The notes under the pieces are model-generated. The model did no database searches, had not been told where the DNA came from, and worked only from the letters and a program-made list of their open reading frames with translations. A stretch of 64,000 bases of DNA, taken from positions 1 through 64,000 of the forward strand of contig NZ_JAEUAK010000003.1 of assembly GCF_019511345.1 (NCBI RefSeq), in the 5' to 3' direction. The position numbers and the translations under genes were made by a program. The DNA is from Rhizobium mesosinicum. GTDB taxonomy: Bacteria; Pseudomonadota; Alphaproteobacteria; Rhizobiales; Rhizobiaceae. Of the stretch, positions 25,660 to 35,228 are shown in pieces. Numbering within the stretch: position 1 is the stretch's first letter; each line of letters opens with the position of its first letter.

Positions 25660-27599
25660 CACGGTGTGTACCAGATCGGCGAGGTGTAGGCGCGCTCGGT
25701 CACAGTCATCCGCGTTCCCTCGAGCGGCTTCGTTCCATATCTTCTGGCGTCATAGGCAGTCCACCGAGGCGTCGGTATTTCGATGACGCGCCCGTAGTAG
25801 AAGGCCCTTTGCTTTGGATCGAAGCTGGGATCCTTCCAAACTGCGATCAGTTCCGGAGCGCCGATCGTGTTGGTCCACGTCGCGTTCTCAACGTTCACGG
25901 TGCTGCCGACCGACGGCAGCTTGCCATCGGCGCCTGGCTTCCGGTCCCCACTCCAGGCGACGTCGTACACTTGCTCGTGCGTCTCGCCCTTATCGTCCAG
26001 CCAGCCCTTGACGATCTGGTAGCGGTCCAGATTGGCCCCGATCGGGTCCCGCAGCGCTGCGACGAGGAACGACGGCGTCTTTCCCTCCGGCGCTGCCTTG
26101 AGGTCGCCGCCCATGGGAACGCCTTTGGCGTAGCCGATCGCGCCGGGGTTACGGCTCTCGGCATCGGCGGGTTCGAAATCCCAGCCGCCGAAGAAGCGTA
26201 CGGCCATGCGCGATCCCGTCGTGGCATAGGTCTCCTTGCGTTGCATGGCGTCCCATATCGACTCGCGCGTGTTTTCGACCGCCCAGACAGCCGCATATCC
26301 TGACGCGCCGACCTCCCAGTCCATTACCGTGATGCCGGTCTTGTCGTCCTTGACGAAAGTTGCCGTCAGGCGCTCGGCGCTCGGCTCCTGCGGCGTGGTC
26401 TTGCCGAAGAAATTATCCTCCTCCATGGCCGAAAGGCCTGTATGTGCATCCGAGCTGCCGACCAATCCGAACTTGTAAGGGTTCGTTCCGAGCTCGGCTT
26501 CGAGTTTGAGGCCGTTCTTCAATGCAGACCGTGCATATTCGAACTCGAGCATAGCAGGCGTCTTGCGTTCGCTGGCATCGAGATTGCCGAAATCCCAGAT
26601 CTCGAAATCAGCAAACTCGTCGTTCGGCGACAGGAACGGGTGTGCCTCTCCGGTCCCCTTCGTCTGAGTCGTTTCGTAGAGGCGTTCCCACCTGGAGCGC
26701 TGCTCGACATAGGTCTTGTCGACCGGCTTGCCGGTAAAGGATTCGATCAGCGGGAACATGCGCCCGTTGGAGAGATTGCCGTTGTGCGCAATCGCTAGCA
26801 CGTTGCCGCCGGTCTTGTCCTCATAGGCTTGCATCCAGTGCCATAGGTCGCGCGGATTGTCGCTGCCCAATGGTTTCAGCGTGGTATAGGGTACGACCTG
26901 AGCGGCCTTGTCGGCATTGTCGCGGAAGATGACGTTGCGATGGAGGTTGTTCCCTGCCGTATTCGACGTCCACTCATAGCCGATGAAGGCCGTGAACCGC
27001 CCCGGATCGTTATATTCCTCGGCAGCCGCTATCGTGTCCTGCCACGCATTCTTGTAGGCGCGCGTGTCCGGCCCGTAGATCATGCTCTGGGGAAGCGTTC
27101 CCTTGCCGAAGCTGAAAATGATTTGAAGCGCGGCTGTCGCGCCCTGGCCCGACTTGATCATATCGTACCAGGTTTTGGCCTGCGGATCGGCAATCACTTC
27201 CGGCTTGCCTGCGAACAGATCTGGGAACATGCCCATATTGTCGGAGTGATCGGCTACCACCAGAAAATCGAGCGGCCGTGACAGCTTGGCAGGCTGGCCG
27301 CTCGATGCCATGACCTCTTCGCCACGGGCAAAGCGGTAAGCGTCGCGTGGCGTCAACCTCGCGCCGAACGCGCCGGCGTCGAAGGAGGCTCCGGTATGCA
27401 AATGCGTGTCGCCAAAAAGCGGGCGGGTCGGAAAATTTCGTCCCGCATAGGGCGAGTAGAAAGGTTTATTGGCGAATACCCTTCCAGCCGCCCCGCTGTC
27501 CAGAGTGCCGATATCGGTGGCCTGCTGAGCCACGGTCGGCAAAGCAGAGCCCAGGCTTAAGAGCCCGGCAATTAATAGTTTCCCAGTTGTCGCTTTCAT
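25659..27599 (-). CDS. DUF3604 exported protein
   Basis: The 646-residue protein has a signal peptide (LLIAGLLSLGSALPTVAQQ). The body has PHP-like metal-site motifs typical of DUF3604: FGDTHLHTGASFDAG, VVADHSDNMGM, FIGYEWTSN, AIAHNGNLSNG and SSDAHTGLSAMEEDNFFG. The reaction is not established; the metal motifs suggest a phosphoesterase-like hydrolase in the periplasm. It heads the operon. An FNR-type box lies 52 bp upstream of its start. Confidence 0.9.
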   Translation of the reverse strand: MKATTGKLLIAGLLSLGSALPTVAQQATDIGTLDSGAAGRVFANKPFYSPYAGRNFPTRPLFGDTHLHTGASFDAGAFGARLTPRDAYRFARGEEVMASSGQPAKLSRPLDFLVVADHSDNMGMFPDLFAGKPEVIADPQAKTWYDMIKSGQGATAALQIIFSFGKGTLPQSMIYGPDTRAYKNAWQDTIAAAEEYNDPGRFTAFIGYEWTSNTAGNNLHRNVIFRDNADKAAQVVPYTTLKPLGSDNPRDLWHWMQAYEDKTGGNVLAIAHNGNLSNGRMFPLIESFTGKPVDKTYVEQRSRWERLYETTQTKGTGEAHPFLSPNDEFADFEIWDFGNLDASERKTPAMLEFEYARSALKNGLKLEAELGTNPYKFGLVGSSDAHTGLSAMEEDNFFGKTTPQEPSAERLTATFVKDDKTGITVMDWEVGASGYAAVWAVENTRESIWDAMQRKETYATTGSRMAVRFFGGWDFEPADAESRNPGAIGYAKGVPMGGDLKAAPEGKTPSFLVAALRDPIGANLDRYQIVKGWLDDKGETHEQVYDVAWSGDRKPGADGKLPSVGSTVNVENATWTNTIGAPELIAVWKDPSFDPKQRAFYYGRVIEIPTPRWTAYDARRYGTKPLEGTRMTVTERAYTSPIWYTP

Positions 27600-27650
27600 G
27601 GCTTTCCCCCTCCACTATGCGAACATTACACCATCGCGGCGGCTCGTTTC

Positions 27651-27664
27651 TTGATCAGCATCAA
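27651..27664 (-). promoter_or_regulatory. FNR/FixK-type box
   Basis: TTGATCAGCATCAA is a perfect TTGAT-N4-ATCAA palindrome. It lies 52 bp before the DUF3604 start and 258 bp before the barrel gene on the other strand. Confidence 0.8.
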
Positions 27665-27921
27665 TGACCGGAGCCCCTGTCCCGGCTGAAATTCACCTTG
27701 AATGTCTTCCGACGGCCGGTCCGACTGGGCTCTCTTTACGGGCGTTCAGTCGTTCTATGAAACTTGCTGGTGCGACTCTTGCGCCTCGGGTAATATCAAT
27801 GGCGAAGGGCCGAGGAGAAACAAGAAGAGCAGATTTGCTTCGACAATTACGATCAATCCGGATGAAACCGGTGATCATTGCAAGAGTTGAGGGAAAGTCC
27901 TGTAAGTACTGGAGGGGGAAG

Positions 27922-28713
27922 ATGAAACGAAGAACTGCGATTGCCGTGACGTTCGTTTGGGGACTTCTATTCGGCGGTGGAGCAATGGCCGCGGACTTCA
28001 ATTCGCCGATGACGCCTGCAACTCATCAAACTGAAACTGAATCGGGATGGACGTTCACATTCGCGCCCTACTTCTGGGCGGCAGGACTATCCGGCGATGT
28101 CGCGCAATTTGGATTGCCGACAGTCGATGTCGATATGAGCTTCAGCGATATTTTTGAGCATCTCGACTTCGGCGCCATGGCAATTGGGGAGGCCCGCTAC
28201 GACCGCTACAGCATTTTCGGCGACATCATATACACCAAAATTTCCGGTTCCGCCGGTACGCCCAGAGGGATCGTTGCCTCCGAGGTAGAGGTTTCAACGG
28301 AGACATTCGCCGGCCTGCTCGGCGTGGGTTACTCGATCATCGATGACAACACATCGCGACTTGATGTCGTCGGAGCGGCAAGGGTCTGGTCTGTCGACAC
28401 CGATATTTCGTTCAGCGGTGGCGTTCTGGATGGCGTGACGCGAAGCGATGGCGCGACATGGGTGGACGCGATGGCCGGCTTTCGTGGAAACTACTCCATA
28501 ACGCCCGAAATCTACCTGACCGGATGGGGTTTGATTGGCGCCGGCCAGGCCGACCTCGATTGGGACGTGGCCGCTGCGATCGGCTACCGTTTCAATGATA
28601 CCGTATCGGCTGTCGTCGGCTACCGGGCCCTGGGCGTCGATTTCAGCGATGACGGCTTCGTATTCGATGTCGTGCAACAGGGCCCGATCCTGGGATTGGT
28701 TATGCATTTTTGA
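27922..28713 (+). CDS. Outer-membrane beta-barrel protein
   Basis: The 263-residue protein has a signal peptide (AVTFVWGLLFGGGAMAA) and GGAGGGGG before the ATG at 27922. The upstream open frame is not used. The mature part starts GWTFTFAPYFWAAGLSG and alternates aromatic/polar strands, ending in LGLVMHF with a terminal Phe. The FAPYFWAAGLSGDV pattern is common in small rhizobial porin-like barrels. It is divergent from the DUF3604 operon. Confidence 0.85.
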   Translation: MKRRTAIAVTFVWGLLFGGGAMAADFNSPMTPATHQTETESGWTFTFAPYFWAAGLSGDVAQFGLPTVDVDMSFSDIFEHLDFGAMAIGEARYDRYSIFGDIIYTKISGSAGTPRGIVASEVEVSTETFAGLLGVGYSIIDDNTSRLDVVGAARVWSVDTDISFSGGVLDGVTRSDGATWVDAMAGFRGNYSITPEIYLTGWGLIGAGQADLDWDVAAAIGYRFNDTVSAVVGYRALGVDFSDDGFVFDVVQQGPILGLVMHF

Positions 28714-29009
28714 CTTCTTCAGAAGCCGATTGAAACACCCTGTCTAACGATGAGAGTCACCTCTGGCACCGGTGCACGGGAGTGGCTCGGCAATCCTCAC
28801 TTCAACGCGGTATCCGTCTCCAAACTGGTCCATGCCTCGCGCGGCGACGTTATGTCGACGATTGCCCAGACACGTTGTTCTTCGACACCGAGAGCGGAGA
28901 CTTTGACCGGGCTCGGGATTGCTCGCAGACTTCAACGCTGCGCGTGCTTGCTCCAGAACGTGAGTAGCGGCGTGCGAGCGGCCTTCGGCCGCGTTAGCCG
29001 GCCTTTGTG
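28714..29009. other. Decayed spacer
   Basis: No supportable gene is visible. Minus-strand frames contain the downstream part of the RND-adaptor remnant but no conserved motif. Confidence 0.35.
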
Positions 29010-29165
29010 CAGACAGGTATAAAAACTGATCTCGATCCAATTGTGCGGTCGGCGCCACATTCCGTTCAACAAGCTGTTTGGTGCGCTCGAGATTTACGCT
29101 CGCTTGGAACATCAGAACCTTGGCGTTCTCGTAAAGTGATCCAGCCTCTGTGCCGATCCACTGGC
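29010..29165 (-). pseudogene. RND/HlyD-type adaptor fragment
   Basis: The minus strand reads GTEAGSLYENAKVLMFQASV, then NLERTKQLVERNVAPTAQLD. This resembles the coiled-coil hairpin of RND efflux adaptors (AxANLxRTQxLVxxxVAxxxxLD). The surrounding frame is interrupted and no start or C-terminal domain remains. I read it as a decayed efflux adaptor gene. Confidence 0.45.
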
Positions 29166-29326
29166 GATTACAGCGGTCGCCGTTGGATGAACGCTGTGCC
29201 CCTCAAAACGAGCTGACCGGAAGGCTGGCAGAGGGCAAGGTGCAATTACAGGCGATGAACCGTGGGACATAACCCCGACGCGAGTGAAGCTACTGTCCCC
29301 ATTGCGCACAAGCGCGTAAACTTGAT

Positions 29327-29503
29327 TTAGCTCCTCGTTTCGCGGATCTCATCAAGGCCAGCGGCCATATGCTTCGCGTGAACGCCGGATATGACCGCTC
29401 CGTTCCAATGTTCAAATTGGCTGATGAGCTCTTGCCACGCGAGCCGTTCCCCATATGGGGGCAAGGTCAGCCTGATTGCCACACAAATCTTCATGCTCTC
29501 CAT
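29327..29503 (-). CDS. Very small hypothetical protein
   Basis: The 58-residue frame starts MESMKICVAIRLTLPPYGER and ends KHMAAGLDEIRETRS. Codon choice looks coding-like, but there is no domain, no clear ribosome binding site and decayed sequence on both sides. It may be the end of a lost gene. Confidence 0.25.
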   Translation of the reverse strand: MESMKICVAIRLTLPPYGERLAWQELISQFEHWNGAVISGVHAKHMAAGLDEIRETRS

Positions 29504-29603
29504 GGTCGGATGTTCGCGGCGGCGAAGATCTTGGCGCGACTGGCAACACAATCTAGCAACCATTAGCTCGCCACGAGAGAAGGGTACCTTCGTCCCAAGG
29601 CGA

Positions 29604-30218
29604 TTACAGGAAGCATTGAAGCAACGCCGCAAGCCTCATGCTATAGGTATGGACAACAACATGATCGGCGTCATTGTAGGTCTGGGTGCGGTTGTAGTGC
29701 AGAGAATAGGTGCCCAGGCACCTGCCGTCCGAGCCGATCAGCGGGCTGGAGACGATAGAGCGGATTCCCTCCTGGCGGGCGTAGTCCTTAAAGGAAGTGA
29801 GGTCTTCGTCCTCCTCGACATCGTGGACGAAGACCGGCTTCTGCAGTGCTAGGGCCTGCAGGCTGACTGTGCCATCACCTTCCACCACGTCTGCAAACCG
29901 ATCGACGAAGTCAGCGTTGAAATTTGTCTGCGCAAAGAGTGACAGGCAATACTTCCGTTCGTTCCAGATCCGCAAGCTTCCGCGATCGGCGTGATTGGCG
30001 CTGACCGCGTGGTCGAGGGTTAGCTCCGCGTCCTCACCGAGATAGAGGGGTACTTCGATCTGGGGGCAGGTGATGTGCCAAAGGTGCTCTAGCCTTGCGA
30101 GCTCCAGGCGGGCATCTTCGATCAGTTCGCGCAGGTGCGCTCTACGGATCACATCTCCTTCATCCGCAAGTTGTGCTTGGTACCGCAAAAGGTTTTGCCG
30201 AAGAATAAAGCGGCGCAT
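29604..30218 (-). CDS. GAF-domain protein
   Basis: The 204-residue protein has an N-terminal helix (LADEGDVIRRAHLRELIEDA) and a GAF-like sensor domain: PLYLGEDAELTLDHAVSA, then VFVHDVEEDEDLTSFKDYAR, IRSIVSSPLIGSDGRCLGTY. The pattern KPVFVHDVxxD...IRSxVSxPL is typical of GAF. There is no output domain, so it would signal by protein-protein contact. GAF proteins are often found in hypoxia regulons, but no box was seen upstream. It is flanked by decayed sequence. Confidence 0.75.
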   Translation of the reverse strand: MRRFILRQNLLRYQAQLADEGDVIRRAHLRELIEDARLELARLEHLWHITCPQIEVPLYLGEDAELTLDHAVSANHADRGSLRIWNERKYCLSLFAQTNFNADFVDRFADVVEGDGTVSLQALALQKPVFVHDVEEDEDLTSFKDYARQEGIRSIVSSPLIGSDGRCLGTYSLHYNRTQTYNDADHVVVHTYSMRLAALLQCFL

Positions 30219-30726
30219 GTTATTCTACCGGAGCTGAGTGAGTATTGGCATCAGCGTGCCTCAAAAGTCCGAGGGACCATGACATGCGCGAGATGAAACT
30301 AGTAATTTTACGATGACTCTGTGCTCGGACACTGTCAACTAGAGACGAGCTTGGCAATGAGACAGCGATAGTTGGGGATGTCAGGCAGTAACTGGACATT
30401 GCTTCACCCGATGGTAACAGAAACGTCGATTGGGTCATTTGCCTAGATCCAAACACGCCTGGTTGTCGACATGAGCAGCGCAGCCTAGAGCAAACGCTTA
30501 ATTCGTCCCACATATTCTGCGGTGGCTTTACTGACGAACACACCCGCACCTGCAGGCGTCATCAGTTGCTCTTCACCCTCCCAGCCTCCATTGACAGACC
30601 TCATCCAGTCATGATCTCGTACTGAGACGATCCGCAAGTACCATCTGCGGGCTTTTCTCGTTGCGAGTTCGACGTCGGCTCGTTGCGGCGCGGCTTTTCC
30701 ATGCGCTCCAGCGCTGCTAGAGCACC
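30219..30726. other. Gene-free spacer
   Basis: No gene is supported. The frames on both strands are short and without recognisable motifs. Confidence 0.4.
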
Positions 30727-31086
30727 TCAGTCGAAAGAAGGCGAGTTCGGCGATTGAAGATTGGCTGCCGAAGCCAATCCCGCTGAGGCCGACGCAATGC
30801 CTGTCGCAATGGCGTTACACGTCACGACTCTCGCGCTGCTGAAGCCGACGAACCATGGAGAAACGATCAACCAAACTCCGATCATGCCCTATACCATTCC
30901 AGGCGGCTCCTCGGCTCAATGAGTGATACTAAGGAGAGTGCCAAGACGACCCGGCATGTAGTGCGATGACCATTCGACGCTCGCGGCCACCATGAACGGC
31001 CCTTCCGTCGATATCAGCGACGGCGTCGCCAAAATATACAGACCGACGATCTGGGCTACGCACTACGGCCAGCGAAACCCATTCAT
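30727..31086 (-). pseudogene. SPW-repeat membrane protein, broken
   Basis: A purine-rich site precedes ATG at 31086. The frame reads MNGFRWP, a TAG stop, then IVGLYILATPSLISTEGPF and later, after further stops or shifts, GVWLIVSPWFVGFSSARVV and a NAIATGIA-type helix. This is the layout of small SPW-repeat membrane proteins (two W-SPW/ATP-containing repeats). Several stops make it non-functional. Confidence 0.6.
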
Positions 31087-32028
31087 TTTATTATCCTTCC
31101 CCTGAAAGCAGCTGTAGCCGAATTGAGGACGGCAGCGAAACGGACGGAGGCAGGGGACCGGGATGTTGATGATCCCGGTGATAGTCGCTCAATGACTAAT
31201 CCGGTGGTCTCCCCCTCGCGCCACCGCACCCAAACCCCGTTCAGCAACGGCACGGTGACCTAAACGGTAAACATGACCACCGACATCGCTGCACGCCCTA
31301 TGCTCGCTTCGGAAGGCTAACGGCGCATTGCTCTGGATCAATGCAAGGCAAACCAGAAATCCATGAACATTCGGCGTCGATCGCTACCACCGTCCTTGCG
31401 GTCGCAGTTGTGGAAACAAGAGGTGTCAGAGGAGATGCGCAGTTGACGCCTTGCGGCCATGGCGGCATTCCTCGCTTTTTGCGTTGCACGATCGGGCTTA
31501 CCAGCCCCCTTCGGCTCCTCGTCGTCTCGCGTTGAGTTGTCCGCTTCAGAGTGGGCGGAGCGACATTGTCCGCGGTGCGAGGACCGTGCTACGATTCCGC
31601 AAACTTCTCCTGTGGTCGCTCGCAGCTTTCCTCGGATTCTGCCACCAGTCGTAAAATGCAAGGCGTAGGATCCGTCGTAAGCATGGTTCCATCAGAACGA
31701 CGATGTTCTGCCGAAACTCAGTCGCGCTCTTCACCTCGATGCTGGGACTGCTCAATGCGATCTTACAAGGCTCGGATACTTGCGGGAGGCTTTCCGATCG
31801 CCTGCTGCACGACTGCGGCCCTGCTTGCGTTTGATGACTACGAAAGCCCGCTCCATCTTATCGGGAAGCCTTGCCCGGATCGATCCCCCGTCGAGCAGGG
31901 ATTTGCTTTACTATTCGACTTCTCGTCCGAAGATGAGCGCGAGGCGGCCAATCTTCGCTCGTAATGACCGAGATCACCGTTGCGGTTACCCGCGACCTCG
32001 TGTTCGGTTGCTCATGTTTATCTCTCTT
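31087..32028. other. Decayed stretch without intact gene
   Basis: About 940 bp hold several frames on both strands with no family, no good start sites and no consistent codon use. I judge this to be decaying DNA, like its neighbours. Confidence 0.4.
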
Positions 32029-32042
32029 TTGATGCTCATCAA
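32029..32042 (+). promoter_or_regulatory. FNR/FixK-type box
   Basis: TTGATGCTCATCAA is a perfect TTGAT-N4-ATCAA palindrome 104 bp before the DUF1488-like gene at 32146. Confidence 0.75.
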
Positions 32043-32145
32043 GGTAAGACTCAGATGATATGTTAGACTGTTATTATGCATCCGATTTTGTGGCGTTCAG
32101 CCAAGGCCTGTTTCAAAAACGCCGAGTTTCATAAGGTCATCGCTC

Positions 32146-32418
32146 ATGTCGTTGAAATTGATCAGTGGAATGATGAAGTCATCCGGTGAGGAAGCGCTGC
32201 TTTTGATGGAGGCTGCAGGCACGGAACAAATCGTCCTTGTCAGTAAAGAGGCGCTCATGGCAGTTGCGGAGCCCCCGCGCTGCGACGAGAGTCGTCTGCA
32301 GGAAAATATCGACGTCTTCAGCAAAATCGCTGACGCCAAATTTGCTGCCGGAAGCGCGGAGCCGGATGGTCGCATCAGGATCACGGCGGCCGATATCGGA
32401 GCCTGGCTTAATTCGTGA
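32146..32418 (+). CDS. DUF1488-like small protein
   Basis: The 90-residue protein has the DUF1488 pattern as I recall it: VLVSKEALMAV, an acidic loop (PPRCDESRLQENIDVFSKIA), then DAKFAAG and RIRITAADIGAW. The function of the family is unknown. The start is uncertain because the ribosome binding site is weak. It is the only intact gene in this part of the decayed region that has an FNR-type box. Confidence 0.55.
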   Translation: MSLKLISGMMKSSGEEALLLMEAAGTEQIVLVSKEALMAVAEPPRCDESRLQENIDVFSKIADAKFAAGSAEPDGRIRITAADIGAWLNS

Positions 32419-32574
32419 AAAGCGGCAACCTGATCGCCAGAAGCACGGCTGAGCCGGCAAAAACCAAAATCACCAGCCGCTGTTGCCGCCGCGTGGCCGG
32501 TGCTCGCCGATGGCTTTCCCATTCGCGCTTCAGGGAAGTGGTTTAGCTACGAGACGTCATTCGACATCACGCCG

Positions 32575-33000
32575 TCACCCTTCCATCAAGTTGGCTTCAG
32601 TCTCCCCAAACTGGTCAAGCGCGTCTTCAAGGTAATCCGGCAGTAGCGGCATGCCTAGCAGATAGGAGGCCGTGCGCTTGTCATGGGCGCCAGCGGCCTG
32701 TTGGCGAAGTTCATCCCATCGGCGGCATCTCCATCGCCACCCCGAGCCAGGCAAGAGCTACGAGGTCGATCTGTTCATCCTCGTTTAGTGCCTGCCCAGA
32801 TCGCATTGCGCAATTCTCGTTCTACCGAGTCGTCGATATGCTCTTCAAGGACTTCGATCATCTTGTCGTCCGTTGGATTGGAGCCCGGATCTGGCTCGGT
32901 CGTGACGTCCTGACGTCGAACTCTCTTGCCTTGAGAATGAGGTAGCGCGCACTTTCTCAGGCGAAATGCCTGGCTTTCATTCTTTGCCAACGCCAGTCAT
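32575..33000 (-). pseudogene. DUF3775-family gene with multiple frameshifts
   Basis: Reading all three frames in order gives one family: GISPEKV, then YLILKAREFDVR, DVTTEPDPGSNPTDDKMIEV, then ALNEDEQIDLVALAWLG and finally SYLLGMPLLPDYLEDALDQF and a stop at 32575. One shift is a tandem GGCA duplication near 32803; others are one-base losses. An in-frame stop follows the ATG at 33000 after 7 codons. A hybrid box lies 62 bp before that ATG, so the dead gene was probably a regulon member. Confidence 0.8.
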
Positions 33001-33463
33001 CGGTAGCCTTCTTGTGGGCTTGAGGGGTTGGGATATTTTGATCCTGATGGGGCATCACGTTTTGCGCTGGATCAAATCTTGGACCTTCATGAGGTGGTCT
33101 GATGTCCGTGCATGATGAAGGTCCGGCGGCCCCAGGAGGTACTGCTCACGCCCAATGGGACGGCCGAAGGTTAGCACGCCTCCCCTGGTCCTCGAATGGC
33201 AAAAGAGCCGGCAAACTCATCATGTCGGAGAATGGAGTGGTTTCTGATTGCGTGGCGCCAGGCTCGACGTCAACTACCCCGCCTGCAATCTTGCCCAGCA
33301 TGCTGGGCAGAAGATGGGGTGGTCAGAAATCGTCTATCAGCTTCCTGACGGCGGCGAGGATTACCATGACAGCAACGCGAATACTCGGGGCTTCGACTGA
33401 TTGATTTTTCGCTCGAGCTGAACTCCCGCCATGACTGTATGGCGGGAGGAAGTGCGGCGCTTA
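33001..33463. other. Decayed spacer with a coding-like remnant
   Basis: No intact gene is present. On the plus strand, near 33265-33400, one frame reads RLDVNYPACNLAQHAGQKMG and then EIVYQLPDGGEDYH before a stop at 33400. It looks coding but has a stop upstream and no start. The hybrid box at 33062 belongs to the DUF3775 remnant. Confidence 0.4.
33062..33075 (-). promoter_or_regulatory. Hybrid FNR-like box
   Basis: TTGCGCTGGATCAA has a TTGCG left half and a perfect ATCAA right half. It lies 62 bp before the presumed start of the DUF3775 pseudogene. Confidence 0.5.
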
Positions 33464-33883
33464 TTAGGCATGATGGCCGCTGACAGCCCGCAGCAATTCT
33501 TCAGCAAGCGGCCGACTGCCGCAATGCGTAATGTCGCCGATAGCAAGCATACCAACGATCTTATCGTCTGCATTCATGACAGGCAGGCGCCGGATCTTGT
33601 GCTTTTCCATCATCCGCACTGCTTCCTCAATCCGATCCGACATGTGGCAGAATGTGGCGCCTGGCGACATGACCTCTCGCGCCGTAACCTCGGAAGCATC
33701 ATGACCGTCGGCAAGGACCCGCACGGTGAGATCGCGGTCCGTGATCATCCCGATCATGCGACCGTTCTCTGTGACTGGAACAGCTCCGATATCCTGCTTT
33801 TTCATCAATTTGGCGACCTCGCTGACACGCGTGGTCGGCAAAACAGATTGAACCTGCTTATGCATCGCTTCTGATACATGCAT
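33464..33883 (-). CDS. CBS-domain pair protein
   Basis: The 139-residue protein has two CBS domains: SEVAKLMKKQDIGAVPVTEN with MIGMITDRDL, then EEAVRMMEKHKIRRLPVMNA with KIVGMLAIGDI. Such stand-alone pairs bind adenine nucleotides (AMP, ATP, SAM) and sense energy charge. A strong AGGAGG site precedes ATG at 33883. An FNR-type box lies 66 bp upstream. It is the left end of the intact stress island. Confidence 0.9.
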   Translation of the reverse strand: MHVSEAMHKQVQSVLPTTRVSEVAKLMKKQDIGAVPVTENGRMIGMITDRDLTVRVLADGHDASEVTAREVMSPGATFCHMSDRIEEAVRMMEKHKIRRLPVMNADDKIVGMLAIGDITHCGSRPLAEELLRAVSGHHA

Positions 33884-33948
33884 GATATGTCCTCCTGGCC
33901 AAACAGAATGTAGCTGTCAAAGTTTCCAGGAACGGGTCAGCAACCGCA

Positions 33949-33962
33949 TTGATCAGGGTCAA
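33949..33962 (-). promoter_or_regulatory. FNR/FixK-type box
   Basis: TTGATCAGGGTCAA lies 66 bp before the CBS gene on the minus strand. It may also serve the plus-strand phosphoribosyltransferase. Confidence 0.75.
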
Positions 33963-34044
33963 TGCAGTTGCACGGATTCGGTCCGCTTCCACAACGTCAA
34001 ACTAGGTCGACCACACGAGTGCAGTCTCTTTCCATCCCACGAAC

Positions 34045-34058
34045 TTGACGGAGATCAA
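34045..34058 (+). promoter_or_regulatory. FNR/FixK-type box
   Basis: TTGACGGAGATCAA lies 259 bp before the phosphoribosyltransferase GTG, farther than the usual 45-70 bp. A longer leader or a lost small gene may lie between. Confidence 0.6.
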
Positions 34059-34316
34059 TGCAACAAAGCCGTCGTCGTGTTGTCCTGCTTGGGTGACGAT
34101 CTCCGCAGGATCACAAGGATGAGCATGTGGCCTGCGGACTTGAACCTGGGGAGGCGGCTCGATGCCGCTGATGTCCTTACCGCCGTCACTCGACCGAGTG
34201 CCGCAGTCGATGCGGTGGGGGCGGGACCAGATGTCGCCGGCGGCATTCTTCCAGCGCCGCCTTCGTCCTGCAGGCGACAGGGCAATAATAAGGTCGGCGT
34301 TAGAAAGGAGCGGACG

Positions 34317-34964
34317 GTGTTCTTCAATGACCGAATCGACGCGGGCAGGAAGCTCGCTCAAGCTCTTGAAAAATACAAGAATGACCATGTCGTCGTGCTT
34401 GCGCTTCCGCGTGGAGGCGTTCCGGTAGCTGTCGAGATAGCGAGACACCTTAATGCCCCGCTTGACCTGCTTCTGGTACGAAAAATCGGCCTTCCGATGT
34501 ATCCGGAGCTCGCGATGGGAGCGATCGTCGATGGATCGGAGGCAATCGTCGTCCGCAACGAGCACGTTCTGCGCCTCGCAGATGTGCCGGAATCCTCGTT
34601 CGAGAACGCGCAGCGCCGTGAATGGGAGGAGATTGAACGTCGTCGTCGTCGGTATCTTGGCGCCAGCCCCCGTCAGGAAGTATTCGGGCGCATCGTGATA
34701 ATCGTCGATGACGGCATTGCTACAGGTGCGACAATGACGGCGGCCATTCGCGCGTTGAGGCAACGCAAACCGAGTAAGATCGTCGTGGCAGTGCCTGTAG
34801 CGCCCCTTGAAGAGCTCGCGCAATTGAACCAGGTGGCTGATGAGATTGTCTGCCTGTACACGCCTGCTTTCTTTGAGGCTATAGGTGCCCATTATCGGGA
34901 TTTTCGGCAGCTGAGCGACGATGATGTCGTCGCGCTGATCAAGTCCGTCCCGGCTATGCCATGA
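34317..34964 (+). CDS. Phosphoribosyltransferase-family protein
   Basis: The 215-residue protein starts at GTG (AAAGGAG 7 nt upstream). The open frame continues upstream but has no coding character. The PRPP-binding loop is IVDDGIATGATMTAAI. An N-terminal LALPRGGVPVAVEIARHL segment is typical of the ComF-like/DUF family 'phosphoribosyltransferase' found with stress proteins. The substrate is unknown. A PRPP synthetase in the same island (46900-48381) could supply its co-substrate. Confidence 0.9.
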   Translation: MFFNDRIDAGRKLAQALEKYKNDHVVVLALPRGGVPVAVEIARHLNAPLDLLLVRKIGLPMYPELAMGAIVDGSEAIVVRNEHVLRLADVPESSFENAQRREWEEIERRRRRYLGASPRQEVFGRIVIIVDDGIATGATMTAAIRALRQRKPSKIVVAVPVAPLEELAQLNQVADEIVCLYTPAFFEAIGAHYRDFRQLSDDDVVALIKSVPAMP

Positions 34965-35228
34965 TTCCCGTTCTGCGTCACGCCTCGGCCCGAGCAGCCT
35001 GTCCTTCCCAGACGCTCGCGTCATGAGCATTCGGTGCGGTCGCTTCTGATAGAAGGCTGCCCAGGGCCGCGGTGTCGGATTGCCGATAGCCGAGGGTGGT
35101 CGTTGCACCGCGTTCATGAGGTCATCGCAAGAACGCCGCTCTGTCAGGTACGTGCCGCAGCATTCCTTGCTGCAGGGGAACAGGTGACGTCAGACTTCAT
35201 TTTTGCGTCTTTACCGGAGGCAATAGCC

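Noticed and set aside
33882..34316. N-terminal extension of the phosphoribosyltransferase frame
   Set aside because: It runs through two FNR-type boxes and has no coding pattern; GTG at 34317 has a good ribosome binding site.
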